Of a DNA stretch of 20,404 bases, positions 11,135 to 18,314 are shown piece by piece. The translations under genes and the position numbers were made by a program. Under the pieces are notes generated by a model. That model ran no database searches, was not told the DNA's origin, and saw only the letters and a program-made list of their open reading frames with translations. The stretch covers positions 1 through 20,404 of the IMG/VR virus record IMGVR_UViG_3300035670_001467; one strand, written 5' to 3'. The DNA is from a virus. Within the stretch, counting starts at the first letter, position 1, and each line of letters starts with the position of its first letter.

Positions 11135-11322
11135 AATTTAGAATTTACCGCGACCTTGATTCAAAACATCTCAGAAAAGTTATCGTTGAACTTTACGGCC
11201 CAAACGGCGAGCTTGTTGAACGCTCCAAAATGTTTCTTGGCTTCAACTTTATAGCCAGGCTTCATAGAAGAAAAAAACGAATGCTTGAACGGGCAAAAAT
11301 CTTTATCGCTGAAAGTTGCTAA
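11131..11322 (+). CDS. Small basic hypothetical protein (63 aa)
   Basis: A 63-residue basic protein, strand-like at first (MKFRIYRDL, VIVELYGPNGELVE), then a strongly basic helix (ARLHRRKKRMLERAKIF). The start is GTG, preceded by AAAGGAGA and overlapping the upstream stop. It could bind nucleic acid or the membrane surface. No family is recognised. Its stop overlaps the stop of an antisense microprotein by four bases. Confidence 0.6.
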   Translation: MKFRIYRDLDSKHLRKVIVELYGPNGELVERSKMFLGFNFIARLHRRKKRMLERAKIFIAESC

Positions 11323-11453
11323 AACGAAGCGTCTTCAGCTTGGCATATAACAGCGTAAGAAATGATCGATAAAAACGCGGAGATTATTCCCCAAATAGGG
11401 CTTATCTTAAAAGCTTCCATTATAACAAACCATGAAACAATCATATAAATCAT
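11319..11453 (-). CDS. Antisense two-span hydrophobic microprotein (44 aa)
   Basis: A minus-strand frame of 44 residues, starting MIYMIVSWFVIMEAF and continuing with a second hydrophobic segment (IWGIISAFLSIISYAVI) before a short acidic end. AAGGAG lies at good spacing before the ATG. It is transcribed divergently from the HTH regulator at 11563 and converges on the 63-residue gene, whose stop it overlaps. Small double-span proteins can be toxins, holin-like or regulatory. None of these is shown. Confidence 0.55.
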   Translation of the reverse strand: MIYMIVSWFVIMEAFKISPIWGIISAFLSIISYAVICQAEDASF

Positions 11454-11562
11454 AAAAACTCCTTAATATGTTATAAAGCAAAATCCATATACAACGTTAA
11501 TCAGCCGTTGTCAAGTAGTACAATTTCAGGTTAGATTCATACATATATCTGAGGTACATTGT
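11454..11562. promoter_or_regulatory. Divergent control region before the second regulator
   Basis: Rightward promoter candidate: -35 TTGTCA (11508-11513), 18-base spacer, -10 TAGATT (11532-11537). Inverted repeat ACAACG (11491-11496) / CGTTGT (11506-11511) overlaps that -35. A second, CATACAT (11538-11544) / ATGTATG (11563-11569), spans the GAGG ribosome site and the start codon. Autoregulation by the HTH protein is plausible. Confidence 0.5.
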
Positions 11563-11772
11563 ATGTATGACGCAAAACTCTTTGGACAAAGACTAAAAGA
11601 AGAGCGCCTCGTTAGGGATTTAACCCTAGCCGAAGCAGGAAGTTATCTAAAAATCGATCAAGCGTCGCTTTGTCGTTTCGAATCGGGACGAAAGCGCCCG
11701 TCGCTTGAAACGCTTTGTCGCATCTGTAACACATTAAACGTTTCGCCTGAGAAGATGCTAAGAGGTCTCTAG
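11563..11772 (+). CDS. Short XRE-family regulator (69 aa)
   Basis: A 69-residue protein that is almost entirely one HTH_3 domain: FGQRLKEERLVRDLTLAEAG, IDQASLCRFESGRKRPSLE, TLCRICNTLNVSPEKML. GAGG lies eight bases before the ATG. It is the second XRE regulator of the phage and heads the cluster that leads into the packaging genes. It may control late genes or act as the counterpart of the main repressor. Its stop overlaps the next GTG start by one base (TAGTG). Confidence 0.8.
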   Translation: MYDAKLFGQRLKEERLVRDLTLAEAGSYLKIDQASLCRFESGRKRPSLETLCRICNTLNVSPEKMLRGL

Positions 11773-11972
11773 TGGCTACGCCTTCTAAAAACAACGCAGC
11801 AAATCGCGGGAAATCCGTTTCGATGTTTTGTCCGTCATGTCAAGAAAAGATGGAAATTGTTGTGGCTTACGGCTTTACGGAGAGGGGAAAGTTTGCTCAA
11901 TGTAGCAAGTGTGGTTTTCTTCGCAAGTATCAAAACGGCGATTATAAGAAGTATCAGCGGGGTGACGAGTGA
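11772..11972 (+). CDS. Zinc-ribbon microprotein 1 (66 aa)
   Basis: A 66-residue protein with a zinc ribbon formed by CPSC and CSKC (CPSCQEKMEIVVAYGFTERG, then CSKCGF), a Ser/Asn-rich N-terminus and a Lys/Tyr-rich tail. The start is GTG, sharing a base with the HTH stop. It is coupled by GTGA overlap to a second zinc-ribbon gene. The ribbon could bind nucleic acid or RNA polymerase, in the manner of phage Com-type or transcription-factor ribbons. The role is not established. Confidence 0.65.
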   Translation: MATPSKNNAANRGKSVSMFCPSCQEKMEIVVAYGFTERGKFAQCSKCGFLRKYQNGDYKKYQRGDE

Positions 11973-12118
11973 CTTATATCTGTCCTAGGTGTGGCAAAGA
12001 ACACGTTGAAACTAATCACAAGAAAAAGAGGATTATCTGTGGGTATTGTCGTTGTATGATACTTGATAAAACTCGTGATAAGATAAAAGAAGAGAAAGAC
12101 CATGGAAGAAAAACCTAA
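11969..12118 (+). CDS. Zinc-ribbon microprotein 2, Rpo12/RPB12-like (49 aa)
   Basis: A 49-residue frame: VTYICPRCGKEH, basic linker, then ICGYCRCMILDK and a charged tail. CPRC and CGYC form a zinc ribbon. The order (aromatic-x-CPRCG, a gap, CxYC, then a hydrophobic triplet and a basic residue) resembles the RNA polymerase subunit Rpo12/RPB12 and short RpoP-like ribbons. It starts at a GTG overlapping the previous stop and ends 17 bases inside the terminase small-subunit gene. It may work with ribbon 1 as a late-gene regulator, which is inference. Confidence 0.6.
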   Translation: MTYICPRCGKEHVETNHKKKRIICGYCRCMILDKTRDKIKEEKDHGRKT

Positions 12119-12515
12119 AAAATACGGTCGCCCGTCAAAATACGACCCCAAGTTCTGTGACATGCTTATCGAACATATGTCAAACGGTTTGTCTTTCGAA
12201 GCCTTTGCCGGTCTTTTGAAAGTTTCAAGAGACGTCCTTTACCGTTGGACAAAAAGCCACGAAGAGTTTGCCGAGGCAAAAAAGGTTGCAACGGAAGCTT
12301 GCCGGAAATGGTGGGAGCAAGCCGGTATCGACGGCCTTCATTCGAAAAGCTTTAGCTCGGCTGTTTGGATTTACAATATGAAATGTAGGTTCAAAGAAGA
12401 CTGGGCAGACGTTCAAAAAGTCGAACAAACAACAAAGATGGACGTCACGGCGTCAACTCACGAATCGTTAATCAACGAAACGTTAAAAGCGATAGCAGAT
12501 AAAAATGGCGGCTAA
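12102..12515 (+). CDS. terS: Terminase small subunit
   Basis: A 137-residue DNA-recognition subunit of the packaging motor. The N-terminus GRPSKYDPKFCDMLIEHM, with an HTH (GLSFEAFAGLLKVSRDVLYR), is typical of this small-subunit type, followed by W-rich helices (KWWEQAGIDG, SAVWIYNMKCRF). The C-terminal part may contact the large subunit. It overlaps the large-subunit start by 11 bases, and GAAGAG/AGAAAG precedes the ATG. It would choose the packaging site (pac or cos), which I could not identify. Confidence 0.85.
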   Translation: MEEKPKKYGRPSKYDPKFCDMLIEHMSNGLSFEAFAGLLKVSRDVLYRWTKSHEEFAEAKKVATEACRKWWEQAGIDGLHSKSFSSAVWIYNMKCRFKEDWADVQKVEQTTKMDVTASTHESLINETLKAIADKNGG

Positions 12516-13887
12516 CTATAAGCTTCTCTACTCGTCTGGAGTTATCGCGCCGTGGTATCTGCGAAAATCCCAACTACCTCTTTACAATCTACTTCGAACG
12601 AAAAAGAGGGTCGTTGCAAACTGTCACAGACGTTTTGGGAAAGGCACAACGGTTCTTGTCTATGCTTTTGAGCGTCTTATTACGCGCCCAATTATTGTAC
12701 GATACGGCGCTCCTACACAAACACAGGCTTATGATATCCTTCAAATTTTAATCGATCACATCTTTGATTTTTGCCCTGAACTGAAGCCTTCGCTTAAAAA
12801 CACGATTGAGTTCCCTTCGGGCGGTCGTATGCACATCTTTGGAGCAAAAGACTCGGCCGAGCTAGACAAAGCGCGCGGAAGTGAATCCGATATTATCATC
12901 GTCGATGAATACGGGTTTTTTCGTTTCAAACCTGAATATCTGCTTAAATCAGTTCTTTCGCCCCAGCTTGATACAACAGACGGTCAACTTATTATCACGT
13001 CAACACCGCCTGAAGATCTGACGCACCCTTATCTTCACGAACTTGCCCAGGCCGAAACAGATGATAGTCTTTTTCGTTGGGACATAGACGATTCGTTAAA
13101 GATTGGCGACATAAGCCCAGATCTTCACGAGAAGATTTTAGAGCGGTCGGGAGGAGAAGAAAGCGACGCTTATCAACGCGAGTATAAACTTGCTCTTGTC
13201 GCAAACAAATCGCGTCTTGTCGTCCCAGAAGCGCAGGACGAATCCCTTTATATTCAGTCGTGGGATAGGCCGTCGTCGTTTGAATGGTTTTTCATGTGCG
13301 ATCTTGGACTTAAAGACTTTTTCGCTGGGATTTGGGGCTACGTTAATTTTTTATCAAACGTTCTTTGTGTTGAGCGTGAGCTTGTCGTCAACTACAAATC
13401 AACGGGCGAGATAGCAAAGCTTTTAAAAGACATTGAGGACGTATTGGCTATTTATCAATGTCGTCGTCTTGGGGATTCAAACGATCCTCAACAACTCTTT
13501 GATTTGAGCAAAGACCATGACTACCAAGTCTCTCCCATAGTGAAGCGATCAAAGATGAGCAACGTCGGCTTTAGGGACTCAACGATTAACGGGCTTCGCG
13601 TCGCAATCGGACAACGTCGTATTATGATTAATAAATCAGGGTGTCCTAATCTTTGTATGCAATTAAAATATGGGATCTGGAATGAACATAGAACCGACTT
13701 TGAACGAACGGAAAAGATGGGTCATTTAGATGCAATGATGGCTCTTGCTTATATGTGGGATAACGCTGATTTTGACAAGAACCCCTATCCTGTACTTTCT
13801 CGTCACACGACCGAGTCAACGCACTTTATTCGCCCTGATCTTTTAAGCCAGCCAAAGAACGAACTTTCTAAGCTTTTTTCTAAATAA
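12505..13887 (+). CDS. terL: Terminase large subunit
   Basis: A 460-residue packaging ATPase and nuclease. ATPase: Walker A-like HRRFGKGTT at residues 41-49 (Lys46), Walker B IIIVDEYG (Asp134, Glu135) and the coupling motif ITSTPP at about 164-169. RNase H-like nuclease domain: Asp266 in FMCDLGL, Asp324 in RLGDSND, and Asp409 in GHLDAMMALAY. The length is normal and all key residues are present, so it should be functional. It translocates DNA into the prohead through the portal encoded next. Confidence 0.93.
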   Translation: MAANYKLLYSSGVIAPWYLRKSQLPLYNLLRTKKRVVANCHRRFGKGTTVLVYAFERLITRPIIVRYGAPTQTQAYDILQILIDHIFDFCPELKPSLKNTIEFPSGGRMHIFGAKDSAELDKARGSESDIIIVDEYGFFRFKPEYLLKSVLSPQLDTTDGQLIITSTPPEDLTHPYLHELAQAETDDSLFRWDIDDSLKIGDISPDLHEKILERSGGEESDAYQREYKLALVANKSRLVVPEAQDESLYIQSWDRPSSFEWFFMCDLGLKDFFAGIWGYVNFLSNVLCVERELVVNYKSTGEIAKLLKDIEDVLAIYQCRRLGDSNDPQQLFDLSKDHDYQVSPIVKRSKMSNVGFRDSTINGLRVAIGQRRIMINKSGCPNLCMQLKYGIWNEHRTDFERTEKMGHLDAMMALAYMWDNADFDKNPYPVLSRHTTESTHFIRPDLLSQPKNELSKLFSK

Positions 13888-13933
13888 TTCTAAATTGTCT
13901 TCTCGTACAACGGTCCTGTTATTGTTTGACCAA

Positions 13934-13990
13934 ACACTACATATGGTGTTAACGTTTTGCTATAATCAAATCAGACACCATATATAGTGT
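13934..13990 (+). promoter_or_regulatory. Extended -10 promoter between two 16-bp operators (portal operon)
   Basis: Perfect extended -10 TGCTATAAT at 13958-13966, with a poor -35 (TACATA, 13938-13943). ACACTACATATGGTGT (13934-13949) covers the -35, and ACACCATATATAGTGT (13975-13990) lies at the start point. They are nearly the same sequence in opposite orientation, and their centres are 41 bases apart, about four helical turns. This points to a dimeric regulator binding both sites and perhaps looping the DNA. The gap 13888-13998 holds no gene. Confidence 0.75.
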
Positions 13991-13998
13991 AGGTCCTC

Positions 13999-15936
13999 AT
14001 GAAAGAATATTGGGCTAAGAAAAGCGGAGACGAGCTATCAATTGAGCTTTACGAGCGCGTCAAATCATTTCAAGACTTTGTCCTAACGTCGGGCTTATCA
14101 GGCAGTTGGAGAAAAAACCGAGATTTTTACGAAAACAGGATTGTTGACGACGAAATCGGCTCAGACATCTTAGACGCAGGCGAAGTGGGCGAGCTTAAAG
14201 CTACGACTTTCAATCATTTCAGAAACATCCTTCGCCATATGATCAATCAGATAACGGCGCAAGTTCCCTCCTACGACGTATCGGCAACCAATGTAGACGT
14301 AAAAAGTAGACGCTCAACTTCAATAGGACGAGATCTTGTCAAATACTACTTCAAAGCTAGACGTCTTTCAAAACACATGGCATCGGCCGTTGAAAAAGCA
14401 AACGTTTACGGCGACGGCTTTTTGGTCTGTGAGTTTAACCCAACGATTGGTCGCGTAATTACGGTTGATGAAAACGGTCGTTTTATGCGCGAAGGCGATT
14501 TCGATTTCGAAGTTTTATCGCCCGATCATGTGTTTTACGACCCTATGAAACAGTCCCGTGAAAAATGGGATTGGGTTACGTTTAGAAAGCCAAGAAACAA
14601 GTTCGACCTTGCAGCCGTATTTCCAAAGAAAAAAACAGAAATCATAGAAACTGAAGGCGATATTTCAGACGACTCCTACGACAATATGTTTCGCTACAAA
14701 AACTATTCGCTATCGTCTGATGATATTTATGTCTACTCGACCTATCACAAAGCAACAAACGTACTTCCGCGGGGTCGCTATATTCTTTGGATTGGATGCG
14801 AAAGCTCGCAAACGATTCTCTACGACTCGGACAACCCCTACCGCGAAGAGCTACCGATCTTTGGCCTTTCTCCTTCGTTTTACCTCGAAACAGCTTTTGG
14901 CTTTACTGAAGCTAATATACTTCGCTCAGCCCAGATGGCTCTAACGATGGCCGTTTCTGCTATGGTTACCAATCTTTCAATGGGTGCCGAAAACAATATT
15001 TGGACGCCAAGAGGATCTGGCTTAACGGTTGAAAAGCTTTTAAACGGAGCAAATCACATTCAGTCGGACGTTCGCCCAGAAGTCGTATCGTTCTATCAAG
15101 AAAACCCAAACCTCGTGAATATGCTTCAACTTTGCACGAACACGATGGAAACCCTTTCCGGTCAAAACGCGGTTATACGTGGCAACGTAAAAGATACGCC
15201 CAATCTAAAATCAGGTATCGCCCTTGCTACGGTTATTAATCAAGCACAAGAGTACAGCCAGGCTCTTCAGAAAGGTTACTACGACCTCTTTGAAGACGTC
15301 ATGAGCTTTATTCTTACAACGCTAAAATCTGTAGCAAACGAAGAACGCATTTACGAGATATCGGGCAAACAAAACAGATCGGCCGTTAAAAGCTTTACAT
15401 CAAAAGATCTTGAAGGTGTTTCACGTGTAACAGTTGAGCGAACAAATCCCGTTGCAAATACGCCTGCAGGACGCATCGAAATAGCAATGGAACTTCTTAA
15501 AATGGGCGTTATTAAGCCAGAACAGTTCTTTGACGTTATGAACACAGGAAACTTAGACGTCGCGACAAAATCAGATGAAATGCTTTTAGACTACGTCGCT
15601 TCTGTCAAAGAAAGACTGCTTGATGGCCAAAAAGTTATTCCTGTACCTGGAATTAACCACCAACTTTTCGTTCAAGAAATTCAGAGTCTTCTTTTTGACA
15701 TCGACCTTACGAGTAATCCAGAAAATGCAGAAATAGTACGAAACATTACCGAAACGATACAGGGCCACATGAATTTTGTGCGAAACGGTGACGAAGTAGC
15801 AAACTTAATTTATGGCGGACAACCTCCGACCCCACGTCAGATCGGTAACGACGAATTAAATATTGAACAACAACAACAAGCGCCCGTCGATCAAGGACCG
15901 CAAGCTACGCCTGTGCCTTCGGCACCGATGTTTTAG
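13999..15936 (+). CDS. Portal protein
   Basis: A 645-residue portal, the dodecameric ring for DNA entry and exit at one capsid vertex. It resembles the large portals of P22/podovirus-type phages: an N-terminal charged part, a core with ATTFNHFRNILRHMINQIT, a wing with beta strands (HVFYDPMKQSREKWDWVTFR), long helices (NAVIRGNVKDTPNLKSGIA), and a Gln/Pro-rich C-terminus (from about 620, IEQQQQ) that may project into the head. It has its own promoter with two operators just upstream, and is followed by the scaffold and capsid genes. The exact subfamily is uncertain. Confidence 0.85.
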   Translation: MKEYWAKKSGDELSIELYERVKSFQDFVLTSGLSGSWRKNRDFYENRIVDDEIGSDILDAGEVGELKATTFNHFRNILRHMINQITAQVPSYDVSATNVDVKSRRSTSIGRDLVKYYFKARRLSKHMASAVEKANVYGDGFLVCEFNPTIGRVITVDENGRFMREGDFDFEVLSPDHVFYDPMKQSREKWDWVTFRKPRNKFDLAAVFPKKKTEIIETEGDISDDSYDNMFRYKNYSLSSDDIYVYSTYHKATNVLPRGRYILWIGCESSQTILYDSDNPYREELPIFGLSPSFYLETAFGFTEANILRSAQMALTMAVSAMVTNLSMGAENNIWTPRGSGLTVEKLLNGANHIQSDVRPEVVSFYQENPNLVNMLQLCTNTMETLSGQNAVIRGNVKDTPNLKSGIALATVINQAQEYSQALQKGYYDLFEDVMSFILTTLKSVANEERIYEISGKQNRSAVKSFTSKDLEGVSRVTVERTNPVANTPAGRIEIAMELLKMGVIKPEQFFDVMNTGNLDVATKSDEMLLDYVASVKERLLDGQKVIPVPGINHQLFVQEIQSLLFDIDLTSNPENAEIVRNITETIQGHMNFVRNGDEVANLIYGGQPPTPRQIGNDELNIEQQQQAPVDQGPQATPVPSAPMF

Positions 15937-15977
15937 CCCGGTTCATTCAATAAACCAAGACGCTTTTAGGAGATTGT

Positions 15978-16976
15978 ATGGAAGAACAATTAGGCACCAC
16001 TATGCCCGCTGAAGAAGAAACCGTTGAAACGCAAGACGTTGAAACGAGTGATCCCGTTTCACCCACCGAAGAAACGACCGAAGTACCTGCGAACGAATTT
16101 AACGACGCCGAGAAAGCAGAGATAGAAAAATTTATGTCTCGCTTCAAACTCCCTGAAGGAGTTGATTACTACGCTGATAAAGATGGCTCACTTAAATTCA
16201 TCGTGCCCATTAACGGAAAAAAATTCATTGCTTCGCCCGAGGATTTAGTCAAAGGCTTTGGCTTAAACCAAGCTGGCTATCAACGTCTAAACGAGGCTAA
16301 AGGCATTGAAAAAGAAGTGCGAGACATGTTTGCTCGCATCAAAGAAAACCCTCGTGAGCTTTTTACTCTGGCTCATAAACTCGGCGTTGATCCTCGAGAA
16401 CTCGCTGCCGAGTATCTTCAGGAAATCGTCGAAGAAGAAGAGTTAAGCCCCGCAGAGCGTGAAGCTCGTCGAGCTAAACGTGAGCTTGAAGAATACAAAA
16501 AAGAAATTGAACGAATACGTCTTGAACGCGAGCAAGAGCAGCTTAATGCTCAAATCGCTGACGAGCGTGATCGTTACGATAAAGAGCTAGTTGCTGCTAT
16601 GACTGAACACGGATTTACGAAGTCTAACACCAAGACAAAATCGTACATCTTAAGCTCGGCCGTTGGCAAAATGATGCTTGCTCTTCAAAACGGTAGGACA
16701 CTGACCCCGTCGGATGCAGTTTATCTTGCCAAACAAGACTGGCAGGATTTCGTGCAAGGTGTTTACGGAGAACTGGATTCAAACCAAATCCTAAGCGTTA
16801 CGCCAAAACACATTATCGAAGCAATCCGAAAGGCAGATCAAGCCGGTCTCAAATCAAAATTGCTAGGCACACCAACTAGCTCGGTTGACATTGGAGGCCC
16901 AGTCGATCTCGAAGAAGTTCCTACGCGAAAACCTAAAAAAACCAAAACTATTAACGAATTTTTTGACAATCTATAG
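15978..16976 (+). CDS. Capsid scaffold protein (332 aa)
   Basis: A 332-residue highly charged protein between portal and capsid genes, the usual scaffold position. The first about 50 residues are very acidic (Glu/Thr-rich). A small globular stretch follows (YYADKDGSLKFIVPINGKKF), then a long coiled coil at about 155-210 (EREARRAKRELEEYKKEIER) and a basic end (RKPKKTKTINEFFDN) that would contact the capsid protein. TAGGAGA precedes the ATG. The role is assigned by position and composition, not by a sequence family. Confidence 0.8.
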   Translation: MEEQLGTTMPAEEETVETQDVETSDPVSPTEETTEVPANEFNDAEKAEIEKFMSRFKLPEGVDYYADKDGSLKFIVPINGKKFIASPEDLVKGFGLNQAGYQRLNEAKGIEKEVRDMFARIKENPRELFTLAHKLGVDPRELAAEYLQEIVEEEELSPAEREARRAKRELEEYKKEIERIRLEREQEQLNAQIADERDRYDKELVAAMTEHGFTKSNTKTKSYILSSAVGKMMLALQNGRTLTPSDAVYLAKQDWQDFVQGVYGELDSNQILSVTPKHIIEAIRKADQAGLKSKLLGTPTSSVDIGGPVDLEEVPTRKPKKTKTINEFFDNL

Positions 16977-16987
16977 GAGTCACTAAA

Positions 16988-18241
16988 ATGGCTGATCATG
17001 TAAATTTATCACAGGCAAACGGTTGGTTCAAAACCAGCTACGGAGATCTTAAAGATCTTATTCCAGAAAACCTTTATTACGCAAAAGAAATCCCAGCGCT
17101 TGATAGCTCAAAGCAACCCGGCGCAGATTATTCCGTTGGCGTAACCCTTACCAGTGAACAGGGCGTAACGAAAGCTTCAAGTCAAGCCGGAGCTTTTGCC
17201 CTTAATCCTCCGATTGCTCTTGCATCAAGCAAGACATCGATTGCAGGAAGCCAAATTCTTCTTCGCAGTGCATTAGACTACGAATCCGTGTTTGCATCTA
17301 AAAACCAAAACGCATTTGTTCAAGCAACAAAAGGCGTTATAAAAAACATGTTAAAAAGCGTTTACGGATTTATCGAAGCTGACATTATGTGGGGAAAAAC
17401 AGGTCTTGGCGTTTTAAGTGCTGCAGCCGGTACGACCCTTACTATTACAACAGCAACGTATGCAGCTGGTCTTTGGCGCGGAAGCGAAAACAGAAAGCTT
17501 CGCATCGAATCAGCGGCTGGCGTACTTCGCGGAACATGTACGATCACAGGTTATTCGATCTCTGGCAGAACACTCACAGTAGATGCAATCCCTGCCGGTA
17601 CGATCGCAACTGACGTTTTATTTTTAGAAGCAGACGGAGCAAGCGGAGCAAACTGTATGCAAGGCTTGTACGGCGCAATGGCTGTTCAAACGGGTACTCT
17701 TTGGGGTATTAACCGTTCAACTTACGGCCTGTGGCGTCCAGCTGGTCTTTATAGCGCAGGCTCGGCCCCACTTTCTTTCAATAAAATCATGGGTGCTATT
17801 GCTCAAGCCGAAGACAACGGTCTTGGCGATCAAGCAGTTGAAGTTGATTGTGTTGTTTCGACAAAAGCTTGGAAAGATCTTGGAAACGACATGGCTGCTC
17901 TTCGTAGCCTTGATAGTTCCTACAAATCAGGCGAAGCACAAAACGGCGCTGAAAAGCTTACGTTCTTTAGCCCAGTAGGAAAAGTCAGCATTTTCGCACA
18001 CAAAATGATGAAAGAAGGCTATGCGTTTATTCATCCGAAAGCATCGAAAGCTTTTGAAATGGTTGGTGCACAACCTAAGCCTACATTTGCTCTTCCTGGA
18101 ATGAATAAAGCCGGTGAAGAATATCTTCGTCCAATGGAAAACAACGCAGGATTTGAAACTCGCCTTTATTTTAACGGCGCGGTTTTCAGCACAATGATCA
18201 ACGAAACAATCGTTATCAACAATATCGTTAACGCTGCCTAA
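16988..18241 (+). CDS. Major capsid protein (HK97-type fold)
   Basis: A 417-residue protein directly after the scaffold, with TAGGAG before the start. The layout fits an HK97-type coat protein: an N-terminal helical region (SYGDLKDLIPENLYYAKEI), a middle with a strand-rich insertion (about 138-215, VLSAAAGTTLTITTATY onwards), and a C-terminal part with the P-loop-like VDCVVSTKAWKDLGND and a closing strand (FSTMINETIVINNIVNAA). No cleaved delta domain is seen; the separate scaffold does that job. It is the most likely major structural protein. Confidence 0.85.
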   Translation: MADHVNLSQANGWFKTSYGDLKDLIPENLYYAKEIPALDSSKQPGADYSVGVTLTSEQGVTKASSQAGAFALNPPIALASSKTSIAGSQILLRSALDYESVFASKNQNAFVQATKGVIKNMLKSVYGFIEADIMWGKTGLGVLSAAAGTTLTITTATYAAGLWRGSENRKLRIESAAGVLRGTCTITGYSISGRTLTVDAIPAGTIATDVLFLEADGASGANCMQGLYGAMAVQTGTLWGINRSTYGLWRPAGLYSAGSAPLSFNKIMGAIAQAEDNGLGDQAVEVDCVVSTKAWKDLGNDMAALRSLDSSYKSGEAQNGAEKLTFFSPVGKVSIFAHKMMKEGYAFIHPKASKAFEMVGAQPKPTFALPGMNKAGEEYLRPMENNAGFETRLYFNGAVFSTMINETIVINNIVNAA

Positions 18242-18252
18242 GCGTTGGTCTT

Positions 18253-18297
18253 AGCGGGGTTGTCCTAGTCCTGTGCAACAATTCTAGGACACCCGCT
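18253..18297 (+). terminator. Strong hairpin between capsid and fibre genes
   Basis: AGCGGG-GT-TGTCCTAG (18253-18268) pairs with CTAGGACACCCGCT (18284-18297), a 14-bp stem with a two-base bulge, followed by only TTTAAAAG. It is probably a partial terminator giving high capsid and lower fibre expression. Confidence 0.65.
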
Positions 18298-18314
18298 TTA
18301 AAAGAAAGGTTTTT

